DNA of 41,828 nucleotides, taken from contig CAIOCZ010000095.1 of the NCBI GenBank assembly GCA_903856805.1, positions 1 to 41,828 on the forward strand, read 5' to 3'. How positions within the stretch are numbered: position 1 is the stretch's first letter; every line of letters begins with the position of its first letter. The translations under genes and the position numbers were made by a program. The notes under the pieces were generated by a model. The model saw only the letters and a list, made by a program, of their open reading frames with translations, did not search any database and was not told the DNA's origin. Below, piece after piece: positions 15,934 through 24,215 of this stretch. The stretch comes from an uncultured cyanobacterium (lineage in GTDB: Bacteria > Cyanobacteriota > Cyanobacteriia > PCC-6307 > Cyanobiaceae).

Positions 15934-17778
15934 TCAGCGGTATACCCAGGACAGAGTTGAAAGCAACACCAGAATCGCCACAATGATCGTGAGCACATAG
16001 GTCTGGAGCTGGCCGCTTACGCCATAGCGGAGGGCTTCGGCGCTGGAGAGTGAGGCTCGACCAAGTCGGTTCACCAATCCACTCACCACCTGTCGGTCAA
16101 ATTGATCGGTGAGGGCGGCGAGGGAGGCCACCCAGGTCACGATGGTGCGCTGATAAAGCTGTTGGGTGTAGAAGTCCTGGCCGAGCAGGTCCTGGAGCAA
16201 CCGCAGGGGGCGCTGCACGGAACGGGACCAGGTCTTGTTGAGCTCAACTCGAAAGCCAGCCAGGGTCCCAAGCAGGCCAGTGATCACCACCGCCAAAACC
16301 GAAGACGAACTCAAACCGATGCTCCCGGAAACGAACCCGAAGCGCATCATCAACCAGGGGGTCGACAGGACGATCACCATGAGGCACACCATCGGCAGAG
16401 CCATGAGCCAGCCCACTTCGGGAGTCCGTCGGGTTTTGGGTTGACTAGGCCCTAAGAAAACCTGGCGATAGACACGCACCAGATTGAAGGCCGTCAAGCC
16501 ATGGGTGAGCAATACGGTTCCGGTAGCCAGGGGGGAATGGTCCTGAAGGGCCTGCACCATCAGGGCCAACGCCCAGAAACAGCCCAGGGGAAGAATTCCA
16601 GTCAGGCCAGCGGCAGCTACCAGGAAGGCAGTGGTGGTGGCGGGCATGCGAGGAGCAAGACCGCCCAGTTCGGTGAGATCCTGGCAATTGGTGGTGCTAA
16701 TCACACTGCCCACGCTCATGAACATCAACGCCTTGGCCATGCCATGGGAAAACAGCAGCAGCAGGGCAATCAGGGGTTGCTGGAGGGCAATGGCGATGAA
16801 AACCAGCCCCAGATAAGACGTCGTGGAATAGGAGAACGCCCGCTTGAGATCCACCTGAGCGATGGCCACAAGGGCACCACCCAGCGCACTGATGGTGCCG
16901 ATGATCAGCAAAACCGTGACCGCAAGGGGGGAAATCTGCAGCAATGGCATCAGCTTGAGGAGCACCAAGGCACCGCAGGTCACGACCACAGAATTACGCA
17001 AAATTGAAGCTGGATTAGGTCCTTCCATGGCTTCATCGAGCCAAAGATGCATCGGAAATTGGGCACATTTGCCGATCGGTCCGGCGATGAGTCCAAGCCC
17101 CAACAGGTTGGCCACTAAAGGGGACAAGCCAGCTCCGGGGGCCCAGGCGTAGAGATCAGTAAATTCCAGGCTGCCGGCATACACTGAAAGGGTCACTACC
17201 CCCATCAGCAAAAGGACATCACCAACCCGCTTGGTGAAGAAAGCATCACGAGCTGCGGTAACAACCAACGACTGAGCATACCAGAAGCCAACCAAAAGAT
17301 AGGTCGAAAGTGTCAGCATTTCCAGCAGGAAATAGCTGATAAACAAATTACTGCTAAGGACCACACCAGCCATCGCCCCCTCAAAAAAGCCCAGCAGCGC
17401 ATAAAATCGCGCTAGGGACCATTCCTTGTCCAGATAGCCCAGGGCAAACACCTGGGTCACCAGACTCATCAGCGTCACCAAGGCCAGGCAAGCCAGAGTT
17501 GTCAACGACAATTCAAAGCTGATCTGCAAGTGCAGATCAGCAACCTCAAACCAAGAAAATTGTAGATGCTGGGGACCCAGGCGACCCACCGAACGCAGGA
17601 TCAAGCCGCCATGGACCACCGCCACCAAGGTGAGCAGCAGGTTCAAGTAGGCAGCTGGGCGTGGGCCACTCCGCTTAATCCAACCGCTGGCCCATGGAAG
17701 GGAAATCGCCATGCCGAGGAAGCCGTAGCAGGGGATCAGCCACGCCAGTTGAATCGGCAGGGAAGAGAGGACGGCCAA
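15934..17778 (-). CDS. ndhF4: NDH-1 subunit 5 (NdhF4)
   Basis: A 614-residue NdhF-family membrane subunit. It shows about 15 hydrophobic helices with the conserved NLFISYFLLEMLTLSTYLLV, FFTKRVGDVLLLMG and IGKCAQFPMHLWLDEAMEGP, followed by the LVAIAQVDLKRAFSYSTTS segment. Next to ndhD4 and chpX it is the CO2-uptake form. The start is read as TTG at 17778, just before the first helix (LAWLIPCYGF); no in-frame ATG exists upstream, and an ATG at about 17818 is in another frame. The 142 bp between this gene and the ferritin-like gene holds no ORF and may carry a separate promoter. Confidence 0.93.
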   Translation of the reverse strand: MAVLSSLPIQLAWLIPCYGFLGMAISLPWASGWIKRSGPRPAAYLNLLLTLVAVVHGGLILRSVGRLGPQHLQFSWFEVADLHLQISFELSLTTLACLALVTLMSLVTQVFALGYLDKEWSLARFYALLGFFEGAMAGVVLSSNLFISYFLLEMLTLSTYLLVGFWYAQSLVVTAARDAFFTKRVGDVLLLMGVVTLSVYAGSLEFTDLYAWAPGAGLSPLVANLLGLGLIAGPIGKCAQFPMHLWLDEAMEGPNPASILRNSVVVTCGALVLLKLMPLLQISPLAVTVLLIIGTISALGGALVAIAQVDLKRAFSYSTTSYLGLVFIAIALQQPLIALLLLFSHGMAKALMFMSVGSVISTTNCQDLTELGGLAPRMPATTTAFLVAAAGLTGILPLGCFWALALMVQALQDHSPLATGTVLLTHGLTAFNLVRVYRQVFLGPSQPKTRRTPEVGWLMALPMVCLMVIVLSTPWLMMRFGFVSGSIGLSSSSVLAVVITGLLGTLAGFRVELNKTWSRSVQRPLRLLQDLLGQDFYTQQLYQRTIVTWVASLAALTDQFDRQVVSGLVNRLGRASLSSAEALRYGVSGQLQTYVLTIIVAILVLLSTLSWVYR

Positions 17779-17920
17779 GGAGGAGGGATCGAAGCGACTG
17801 AGGCGGACCCGGGGATTGCATCGGAAGGAATGCCCCCCCTGGGAGAAGGCTGCAGACGAAGGACTCTAGAGAATGACGGCATTGTCTGGAGGATTTCCAG
17901 TGCAATCAGATCAGCTGCAT

Positions 17921-18397
17921 TCAGAACACAGCACGCTGCAGGAAACGATCTTGCCCTGCCCCAAGACTATGCAACCAGCGGCCCAACTCTTCGCCATGGT
18001 GCTGTTCCTCCTGCCAAAGCTCCCGGAAGAAGGCTTCGTTATTGTGATCTCCGATCAATAGGCAGAAGCGCACAGCCTCTCCGTAGTGCTGAATCAGATC
18101 GTTTTCTAAAATGCCGTTGAGCCGTAACAAGCCGATCAAATCAGGGGCATGAACCACCGGTCGCAACTGGGACGCCGCTGGGGCCACCCCAAGGGCGAGC
18201 ATGCGCTGAACGATCCGCTCGGCGTGTTGGAGTTCTTCAACGGTTTCCTGGCGAAAGCGCTGGGCCGCCTCCGTCTCGCCCCAAGTCTCCACCAGGGAAG
18301 CCTGGGTCATGTACTGCTGGACGGCTGTGAGCTCCAGGCTCAGGGCGCGCCCCAGGTAGCCAAGGACCCGGGGATGGACGGAGGCATCCATGGCCAT
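17921..18397 (-). CDS. Carboxysome-operon ferritin/bacterioferritin-like protein
   Basis: A 158-residue four-helix ferritin-like protein. Iron-ligand-type residues are visible as E in ALSLELTAVQQYM, the pair in VEELQHAERIV, E near LENDLIQHYGEA and the HHGEELGRWL helix, i.e. an ExxH-containing di-iron pattern. It looks like the bacterioferritin-like gene often found with alpha-carboxysome clusters; whether it is encapsulated or stores iron is not settled. Its start overlaps the csoS1E stop by one base (TGATG at 18395-18399 on the minus strand), so it is cotranslated with shell genes. ATG 18391 is an alternative start two codons later. Confidence 0.85.
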   Translation of the reverse strand: MAMDASVHPRVLGYLGRALSLELTAVQQYMTQASLVETWGETEAAQRFRQETVEELQHAERIVQRMLALGVAPAASQLRPVVHAPDLIGLLRLNGILENDLIQHYGEAVRFCLLIGDHNNEAFFRELWQEEQHHGEELGRWLHSLGAGQDRFLQRAVF

Positions 18398-19188
18398 CAG
18401 AGCCGTCGGCTAGCGCCGGTGGATCCCAGGGCCGGTTCCACCTCGCTGTGGGGGCGGGCAATGATGTGGGCGGCCACCAAGCCGTCGCCCACACGCTCAC
18501 AGGCATCAGCCCCGGCACGAACGGCAGCGTTCACGGCACCGGTCTCGCCCCGGACCATGACGGTGACATAGCCACCACCAACAAATTCCCTGGCGATCAG
18601 CGTCACTTCAGCCGCCTTGGTCATGGCATCGGCGGCCTCAATCGCGGGAACCAAACCCCGCGTCTCGATCATGCCGAGGGCAATGCCCTGAATGGAGGAA
18701 TCCATGGAGAAGGAGCGAAGGGAAGGGGTGGACGGTGGGGTGACAGCACCGCCGCGGGAGGCGCTGGCGGCCTGACCCTTGGTCGGGCTGGCCGCCGTGG
18801 CGCGGGCCGGGGTGGAGCGGGCCGGAGTGGAACGGGCCGTCCGACTGGTGCTGCTACGCCGGCTGCTGGCCACCGGCAAGGTACGGGTTGGGGCACTGCG
18901 CTGGGCCGTGCTGCGACCACTGGCCGGCTTACCTGCTGCGGAGGCGCTCGGAAGGGCCTTGGCCGTTGGCGTCTGGCTGGAACTGGACACGACCGGCGCC
19001 GGAGTGGGGCTGGCCGTGGCTGGAGGGTTGGCTCCAGCTACCGGAGCAGGGGAGGTTGGGGTCGACGCCTTAGCGGGCTCCGGACTGCCGCTTGGGGTGG
19101 CGGCAACGTCGGCCTTGGCGACTGAGGACGGAACAGGAGCCGCTGATGGGGTCCGATCAGGAGCGGAGTTGGACGGACGGCTGACCAT
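18397..19188 (-). CDS. csoS1E: CsoS1E, BMC-domain shell protein with long disordered tail
   Basis: A 263-residue protein. Residues 168-254 form a bacterial microcompartment (BMC) hexamer domain that differs from this genome's CsoS1 at about four positions, although the DNA carries many synonymous changes. Residues 1-165 are low-complexity Ser/Pro/Ala/Thr, turning basic (RRSSTSRTARSTPARSTPAR) before the domain. CsoS1E is a minor cyanobacterial shell hexamer subunit; the tail would face one side of the shell, and a role in condensing or tethering cargo is inference. It lies 55 bp after csoS4B and overlaps the ferritin-like gene by one base. Confidence 0.88.
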   Translation of the reverse strand: MVSRPSNSAPDRTPSAAPVPSSVAKADVAATPSGSPEPAKASTPTSPAPVAGANPPATASPTPAPVVSSSSQTPTAKALPSASAAGKPASGRSTAQRSAPTRTLPVASSRRSSTSRTARSTPARSTPARATAASPTKGQAASASRGGAVTPPSTPSLRSFSMDSSIQGIALGMIETRGLVPAIEAADAMTKAAEVTLIAREFVGGGYVTVMVRGETGAVNAAVRAGADACERVGDGLVAAHIIARPHSEVEPALGSTGASRRL

Positions 19189-19243
19189 GGCAGTGGAACG
19201 GGGAAACGGGGAATGGACTTCAGGCAGAGGGGGATACCGTTCT

Positions 19244-19495
19244 TCAGCCGTCCGGTTCCCAGAAATCGATGATTCCTCCGATCGTCAGGTCGGTGTGAAC
19301 CTCGGGGTTGCCGCAGGCGAAGCGGGCGGCGGACCCACTGGCGGTGAACACCCAGTTGCCCGGGGCCGCACCCACGGGATCCACAGCCACGCTCAACTTG
19401 CCTTTGCTGGTCCGCAGAATCCGCAATTGCCAGTGGTCCAGCCCGGGAATGCGCTGGCTACACACAAGGGACCCCGTGACTTGCATGATTTCCAT
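19244..19495 (-). CDS. csoS4B: Carboxysome vertex protein CsoS4B
   Basis: An 83-residue CcmL/EutN-family protein forming pentamers that cap shell vertices. It shows MQVTGSLVCSQRIPGL, then the core LSVAVDPVGAAPGNWVF, SAAR in the middle and DLTIGGIID at the end. Its ATG overlaps the csoS4A stop (TGATG), so the two vertex proteins are coupled. An ATG three codons later (19486) is an alternative start. Confidence 0.93.
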   Translation of the reverse strand: MEIMQVTGSLVCSQRIPGLDHWQLRILRTSKGKLSVAVDPVGAAPGNWVFTASGSAARFACGNPEVHTDLTIGGIIDFWEPDG

Positions 19496-19833
19496 CAGCC
19501 CTCTCCTCCCTTGGGGGCTGGCACGGCGGGAGCTGGCGCGGAAGCGGGCGCAGCCGACGGGGTCAAGGAGTCTGCAGCGGCCTTAGCCGCTTCCGGATCC
19601 CAGTGGTCAATGATGCCCACGATGGTGAGATCACTGGGGTAAGACTTGCTTCCAGCCGCTTCGCGGGCGGCCGAACTGCCTACGCAAATCACCCAATCCC
19701 CAGGAACGCAACCCACGGCATCCACCGCCACTTTTTGGGTGCTGCCATCAAGAACCACCTGCAGATGCTTGTGTTCAAAATCGGGGATCCTGTTGGTCGA
19801 CACCAGGGGTTTAACCACGCGACAGATCAACAT
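19495..19833 (-). CDS. csoS4A: Carboxysome vertex protein CsoS4A with C-terminal tail
   Basis: A 112-residue CcmL/EutN-family pentamer subunit: MLICRVVKPLVSTNRIPDFE, then QKVAVDAVGCVPGDWVICVG, SSAAREA and DLTIVGIIDHWD. The fold ends near residue 85. About 27 more residues follow, rich in Ala, Pro and Ser and ending in KGGEG, whereas CsoS4A is usually close to 85-90 residues. The ATG at 19833 lies 1 bp after the csoSCA stop codon (TGAG then ATG). The tail may be a flexible extension at the vertex; no function can be read from it. Confidence 0.93.
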   Translation of the reverse strand: MLICRVVKPLVSTNRIPDFEHKHLQVVLDGSTQKVAVDAVGCVPGDWVICVGSSAAREAAGSKSYPSDLTIVGIIDHWDPEAAKAAADSLTPSAAPASAPAPAVPAPKGGEG

Positions 19834-19834
19834 C

Positions 19835-21535
19835 TCAATGGCCTCCCACATTTGCAAAATGGATCGTGGAACCTACAGCTTCTGCAGGGGCATGGCGGTC
19901 CTTGTCCCGCACGGTGAGAAGGGCATGAAGCAGCCCATCTCGAACAAGATCGGCATAGCGCGATTCGATCGCCGCCATCACCCGTTGACCATGGCGCACG
20001 GCACGTTCTCGGGCCCCCGGAACCTTACCGTTGTAGTCGAAGCGCACGACCACCGGAATAGGAAGGCCCCGGGAGACATTCAAACCCTTGAAGATCTTGA
20101 CACCAACATCCAAATCCGGAGCGCCCTCTTCCACCGTATCCATGTAGGCGAAGTAGGTGAGGTTACGGAGGTGAATTTCCTTAAAGCCAATCCCAACTCC
20201 AATGAATCTCTCCGCATGTCCAGCGTCCGCGTAGTGACCTCCATGGTACTGGCGTACATAATCGATCTGGGACAGGTTCTGTTCCAACAGATGACCGATC
20301 AGCCGCACCATTCCGGGATCAGGCGCACTCGCCGCCGCCTGGGTCACCAACGTGGCGATCTGCTTTCGGGCGGCGTCCGGACCTAGGTGGCGAGTCGCTT
20401 CGTACACATCCTGGGCATCCAACCATTGCTCCAGGTGGGTGGTTCCATCTAACCCCGGCACATGGACGCGGATGGCATCGGTATCGGTATCGATCCCAAC
20501 CAGCAGCAGGTCCACGGAAGCGCCACAGCAAAAGCTGTTCTCCACCGCCTCCTGAAAATCCCGAAGTCGAAGGTGGCCGCAACGGGCCGCCGCCGCATCA
20601 TCGCTGCCGTGGGCAGCGCAGCCCTCATGGCTGGGATCCAAGGAACTGAAGTGATACAGAACCAACTTCAGGTAACGGGTGTCAGCGTGGGCCGAATTGG
20701 GCAGGCTTTCCCGATAGCGACGGTGCTCCGTTTTCACCCAGCGATCGACGGTATTTTCGACATCAAACAGGGCCCCCGCGTGGGGGCGACGCCGGACCGA
20801 ACTGAAGGGAATCCGCAGGGCAAAGGCGATAGCGTGAGCTAGGCGACCATCGGCACAGGGAGTGATATCCAGCAGATGGAAGCCACAGGAAAGCATAAAG
20901 TGATTAAACCACTCAGCCCCCTCGCTCTCCGTCTGACCCCTTAGGGGATCGACGTTGAAAAATGCGGCGCTTGTCTGTTCGTAGGTTTCAAACACGCACC
21001 AAGCGAACAGGGTGCGCATGTCCAGCTGTTGAACCCAGGCCTGTTCAAGGATCGGCAGGGGAAGGTCGAAACCGAGTTCAGCCTTGGCCAACCGTTGGGC
21101 CTGGCTCACAAAATCATCCTCGTGCTGCAGGGCCGAAAGGCGCTTAAGCGTTGGAACAATGCGATCAAAGCGAGCCTTGACCTGAAGGTCGTAGGACTGC
21201 AGGGCCGCATTGGTGGCCTGATCGGTGAGCGGATGGAACCCAGCCGGCATGACCGTCGTGGCGCCATGGATGGGCCGATTGGCAGGAGCGGCTGAGCTGC
21301 CGTTCGCAGACGACCTCTGCGGCAGGTCGAGGACCGGCCGGAGGCGGCCGACGGAACGACGGGTGGTTGGTGTTGTGGCGCTGTTACTGGCCTGGGCACG
21401 GGCCGTCCGGGCGGCCGTGCCCCGTTGGATCGGTGCCTGCTCAGGGGACGGAGTCAGGTTGGCAGCCGCCGCTTGGTTGCGACGGGGGGCGGTTGGGGCC
21501 AGAAGGCCGTTCGCAGGGGTCAGACGGCTTGCCAT
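19835..21535 (-). CDS. csoSCA: Carboxysomal carbonic anhydrase CsoSCA
   Basis: A 566-residue CsoSCA (CsoS3), the beta-like carbonic anhydrase that makes CO2 from HCO3- inside the shell. The active-site run is C227-A-D229-G-R231 in ITPCADGRLAHAI, giving the first Zn cysteine and the Asp/Arg dyad. The other Zn ligands should be the histidine and cysteine in AAHGSDDAAAARCGHL (H309, C319). The first ~90 residues are disordered and basic, the region that in other alpha-carboxysomes binds RuBisCO. The ATG at 21535 is chosen, 7 bp after the csoS2 stop; a GTG at 21613 would lie inside csoS2. Confidence 0.95.
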   Translation of the reverse strand: MASRLTPANGLLAPTAPRRNQAAAANLTPSPEQAPIQRGTAARTARAQASNSATTPTTRRSVGRLRPVLDLPQRSSANGSSAAPANRPIHGATTVMPAGFHPLTDQATNAALQSYDLQVKARFDRIVPTLKRLSALQHEDDFVSQAQRLAKAELGFDLPLPILEQAWVQQLDMRTLFAWCVFETYEQTSAAFFNVDPLRGQTESEGAEWFNHFMLSCGFHLLDITPCADGRLAHAIAFALRIPFSSVRRRPHAGALFDVENTVDRWVKTEHRRYRESLPNSAHADTRYLKLVLYHFSSLDPSHEGCAAHGSDDAAAARCGHLRLRDFQEAVENSFCCGASVDLLLVGIDTDTDAIRVHVPGLDGTTHLEQWLDAQDVYEATRHLGPDAARKQIATLVTQAAASAPDPGMVRLIGHLLEQNLSQIDYVRQYHGGHYADAGHAERFIGVGIGFKEIHLRNLTYFAYMDTVEEGAPDLDVGVKIFKGLNVSRGLPIPVVVRFDYNGKVPGARERAVRHGQRVMAAIESRYADLVRDGLLHALLTVRDKDRHAPAEAVGSTIHFANVGGH

Positions 21536-21542
21536 GGGCGAT

Positions 21543-23942
21543 TCAGCCGCGGGCCCCACCGGAGACGGTGACGAGGGAGCCCCGATCGGTGCTGCCACTG
21601 GAGCCGGTGACACGGCTCAGGGGAGCCGGCACCTCCTCGTTGCGCTTGGGCTGAACCGCCGGCATGGCGGCCATGGCGCCGGTGCGGGTGGGATTGCGGC
21701 GTCGGGCAGATCTGCCCTCCGTACCCGTGACCCGTTCGCCCCGATCCCAGTCATCACCGGTGATTTTTTTGCCCGATCCTTCGCCGGTCACCCGGGAGAC
21801 GGGAGCCACTTCGGGCGTCGGGACCGCCGGGGCCTTGTCGCCGCGGGCCTCCAAGCGGGAGGGCTGGGCCGCACGATGGTCGTGGCGGAACTGTGCGGTG
21901 CCCGTCACCTTGTCGGTGGCCATGGCGAAGGGACCGGTGATGCGTCCCCCCAGTTCATAGCTACTGCCGGTAACGCCGAGGCTTTGCTCGCGGGAGGACT
22001 GGGCAGCACGGGCAGGGGACTGCACACTGAACTGCTGCCAGGGCTGCTGGCCTGCGAGGGGTTGGGGAAAGTCCCCGTCGGTTGGGGTGGCCGCAGAGCA
22101 GGCAGCATTGAACTGATCCTCACCCACATAGGGGGTGCCGCTGATCGGCTCGCAGGCGCCCCGCTCGGCGCCGGTCATCACGCCGCCGATCCCCGGCTGA
22201 ATCCCACTCAAGCGGGCGCCGGCATAGCCCATGCGGACGGGAGTGCGCTGTCGAACGGCCTCCACCTGCTTGCTAGAGCACCAGTTGCCCGCCTCCTCAA
22301 GACCGGCGTAGGGGGTCCCGGTAACGGCCTTGCAGGTGCCGGGCTCATCGCCTGTCACCTTGTCCGAGCGGCCCGTGCGGGTGCCGGACACAACCAGGGC
22401 CTTGTTGGTCACGCTGAACCCCACCTTGGCGGCCTCCGGGGCCGGACGGGTCCCGCAGAAGCCGGCATATTGCTGACTTCCGATGTACTCATCGCCGGTG
22501 ATGATCCGGCAGCTGCCCGGTTCGTCGCCGGTGACGTGCTCGCTTCGGCCCACGTGGGTGCCGGTGATGCCGGTGCCCCGGAGGGTGTGGAGGCTGGCCA
22601 CCTTGGTCGGAGCCCGACCGGCGACCGGGGTGGCCTGATTGAGGTACTGGTCGCCGGTGATCTGAAGACCGGAGCCGGACTCATCCCCAGTGACCCGCTC
22701 GGATCGGCCCACCATCACGCCGGAAACCGGCAGGCCGGAGGCCGTGAGTCCCTGGCCCACCTTGCGGGGGGCGGGGGACCCAGTACCGCAATAACTGACC
22801 GCCTGGTTAGCGGAGATGTATTCGGTGCCCGTGACGCTCTGGCAGGTTCCCGGCTCGTCGCCCGTCACTTTTTCGGAACGACCCACCTCATTGCCCGTCA
22901 CCCGGTTGCCATGGCTGGTGGCGGTGACCCGGACCTTGGCGGGTTGCTGGGGAGCCGGGTCCTTGCCGCAGAACGCCTGGAACACTTCAGCACCCAGGTA
23001 TTCGGTTCCGGTGATGGTGCGACAGGTCGCCGCTTCATTGCCGGTGGTCTTGAGGGAACGGTTGGCCTGGGTGCCGGTCACCACTTGACCGCGGGCCGTT
23101 TCACTCACGCCTACCTTCCAATGGGCATCGGCAGCGGCGGCCTGGCGGGCGCCATTTTTGTTAGGGCCGGTGGGGCGGGTCCCACTGTTGCGGGCACTGC
23201 CTGCGGAACCAATTTTGCTTTTCAGATCACGCACCTTCTGAGCCAATTCTCGACTGCTGAGATCTGGATTGGCTTGGCGTGCCACTGCGGCCGCGGAATG
23301 GCTGGAGGTACTCGCCGACTTGCCCCGCTTGGACAGGGCCTCGCGGCGGGCCAACACCAGCGCCCGACTTGGGTTGTGCTGGGAAGCGCGCTTCGGGGTG
23401 CTGGAACGGCCGGCCCCATTGCGGCCCTGACGGTTGGCCAGGGAGGCACTGAGATCAGGTGCGGGACCCCGGCTGGAGGGGGCAGACAGGGAAGGCCGCT
23501 CGGGGCCATGGCCCTGGCACTTGCACTTCGGCTCTGACGTCGGGGTGGCGACGGCGGGGCTGCTGGACGGTCGACGATTTTCTGAATTGGTTCGATCCCG
23601 GGAAGGATCAGCACGCTTGCCACGGCGGGAGAGCGCTTCGCGGCGAGCCAAGACAAGTTCTCGGCTTGGGTTGGAAACAGGCTTGGCGCTGGAGCGCTGT
23701 GCACCACCGGCGCTGGGGGGGGTCAGGCTTCGGCGCACGGGGGCTGGCGACTGGGCGACTTCGGCCCGAGCCGACACCGCGGACGTTTCAGGGGGAGCCG
23801 CTGTGGTGCGGCTAGGGCGCGCATCAGACGCGGTACGGACGCGACTGGGGGCCGAGGTATAGCGACCAGCGGATTTCTTGCCGCCACTGGTGAGGGCCTT
23901 GCGGCGCTCCAGAGCTGCATCGCGACTTGATGTGCTGGCCAT
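21543..23942 (-). CDS. csoS2: Carboxysome scaffold CsoS2
   Basis: A 799-residue intrinsically disordered scaffold that links RuBisCO to the shell. The N-domain has RuBisCO-binding repeats at about 6-23, 93-109 (SRELVLARREALSRRGK), 192-208 (SRALVLARREALSKRGK) and a weaker one at 230-245. The middle domain (about 276-615) has six repeats with [IV]TG triplets, GRS and VTGDEPGTC-type segments. Five carry the two-Cys pattern, while the third (394-434) has no Cys. The C-domain (635-799) carries further ITG/VTG motifs and ends RGSLVTVSGGARG. A CKC motif is at 140-142. The ATG at 23942 (MASTSSRDAALERRKAL) is set by the first repeat. A run of seven A lies at codons 725-727. Confidence 0.96.
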   Translation of the reverse strand: MASTSSRDAALERRKALTSGGKKSAGRYTSAPSRVRTASDARPSRTTAAPPETSAVSARAEVAQSPAPVRRSLTPPSAGGAQRSSAKPVSNPSRELVLARREALSRRGKRADPSRDRTNSENRRPSSSPAVATPTSEPKCKCQGHGPERPSLSAPSSRGPAPDLSASLANRQGRNGAGRSSTPKRASQHNPSRALVLARREALSKRGKSASTSSHSAAAVARQANPDLSSRELAQKVRDLKSKIGSAGSARNSGTRPTGPNKNGARQAAAADAHWKVGVSETARGQVVTGTQANRSLKTTGNEAATCRTITGTEYLGAEVFQAFCGKDPAPQQPAKVRVTATSHGNRVTGNEVGRSEKVTGDEPGTCQSVTGTEYISANQAVSYCGTGSPAPRKVGQGLTASGLPVSGVMVGRSERVTGDESGSGLQITGDQYLNQATPVAGRAPTKVASLHTLRGTGITGTHVGRSEHVTGDEPGSCRIITGDEYIGSQQYAGFCGTRPAPEAAKVGFSVTNKALVVSGTRTGRSDKVTGDEPGTCKAVTGTPYAGLEEAGNWCSSKQVEAVRQRTPVRMGYAGARLSGIQPGIGGVMTGAERGACEPISGTPYVGEDQFNAACSAATPTDGDFPQPLAGQQPWQQFSVQSPARAAQSSREQSLGVTGSSYELGGRITGPFAMATDKVTGTAQFRHDHRAAQPSRLEARGDKAPAVPTPEVAPVSRVTGEGSGKKITGDDWDRGERVTGTEGRSARRRNPTRTGAMAAMPAVQPKRNEEVPAPLSRVTGSSGSTDRGSLVTVSGGARG

Positions 23943-23992
23943 ATCCGCCCGTTGAATGGAATGACAAGAAAAGGGAATCAACATTGCTGACG

Positions 23993-24006
23993 TCTCAACG
24001 TTGAGA
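23993..24006. promoter_or_regulatory. 14-bp perfect palindrome upstream of csoS2
   Basis: TCTCAACGTTGAGA is its own reverse complement and lies about 50 bp upstream of the csoS2 start, in the 273-bp cbbS-csoS2 gap. It could be an operator for a dimeric regulator or fold as a small hairpin in the mRNA. The symmetry is certain; the function is not. Confidence 0.35.
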
Positions 24007-24028
24007 GCGATCATGCAATCTTTTTTCG

Positions 24029-24043
24029 CCCCCTATTCAGGGG
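24029..24043 (-). other. Hairpin in the cbbS-csoS2 intergenic RNA
   Basis: On the minus strand CCCC, then TGAATA, then GGGG forms a short GC stem followed by GCG and six A, not by U. It is therefore not a normal intrinsic terminator. A stem here could stabilise the cbbLS message or mark a processing site, giving more cbbLS than csoS2 product. Otherwise the gap from 23943 to 24215 shows no ORF. Confidence 0.3.
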
Positions 24044-24215
24044 ACGATCTCAAAGCCGTGGTCCGCTTCGGATTAGGGGCCAAAAGCTCCTCCCCGATCG
24101 GAAGAATCCCGGTAATACCAAAAAGATTCCTGGCAAGTTCGGCCTAGGTGAAGCCAAGCAATGTTGGTACGGGGCAACCCGATGAAATCGAGGAGCCCCG
24201 CAGCACAACCTTGGT

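Noticed and set aside
17675-17905. Frameshift at the ndhF4 5' end
   Set aside because: An ATG at about 17818 lies in a different frame that covers the ndhF4 start, but the NdhF protein is complete from its first helix with the TTG start, so no frameshift is needed.
21225-23537. A 770-codon open frame on the plus strand across csoS2
   Set aside because: It is antisense to the clearly recognisable CsoS2 repeats. Its Gly/Ala/His-rich translation has no domain and arises from GC-rich repeats.
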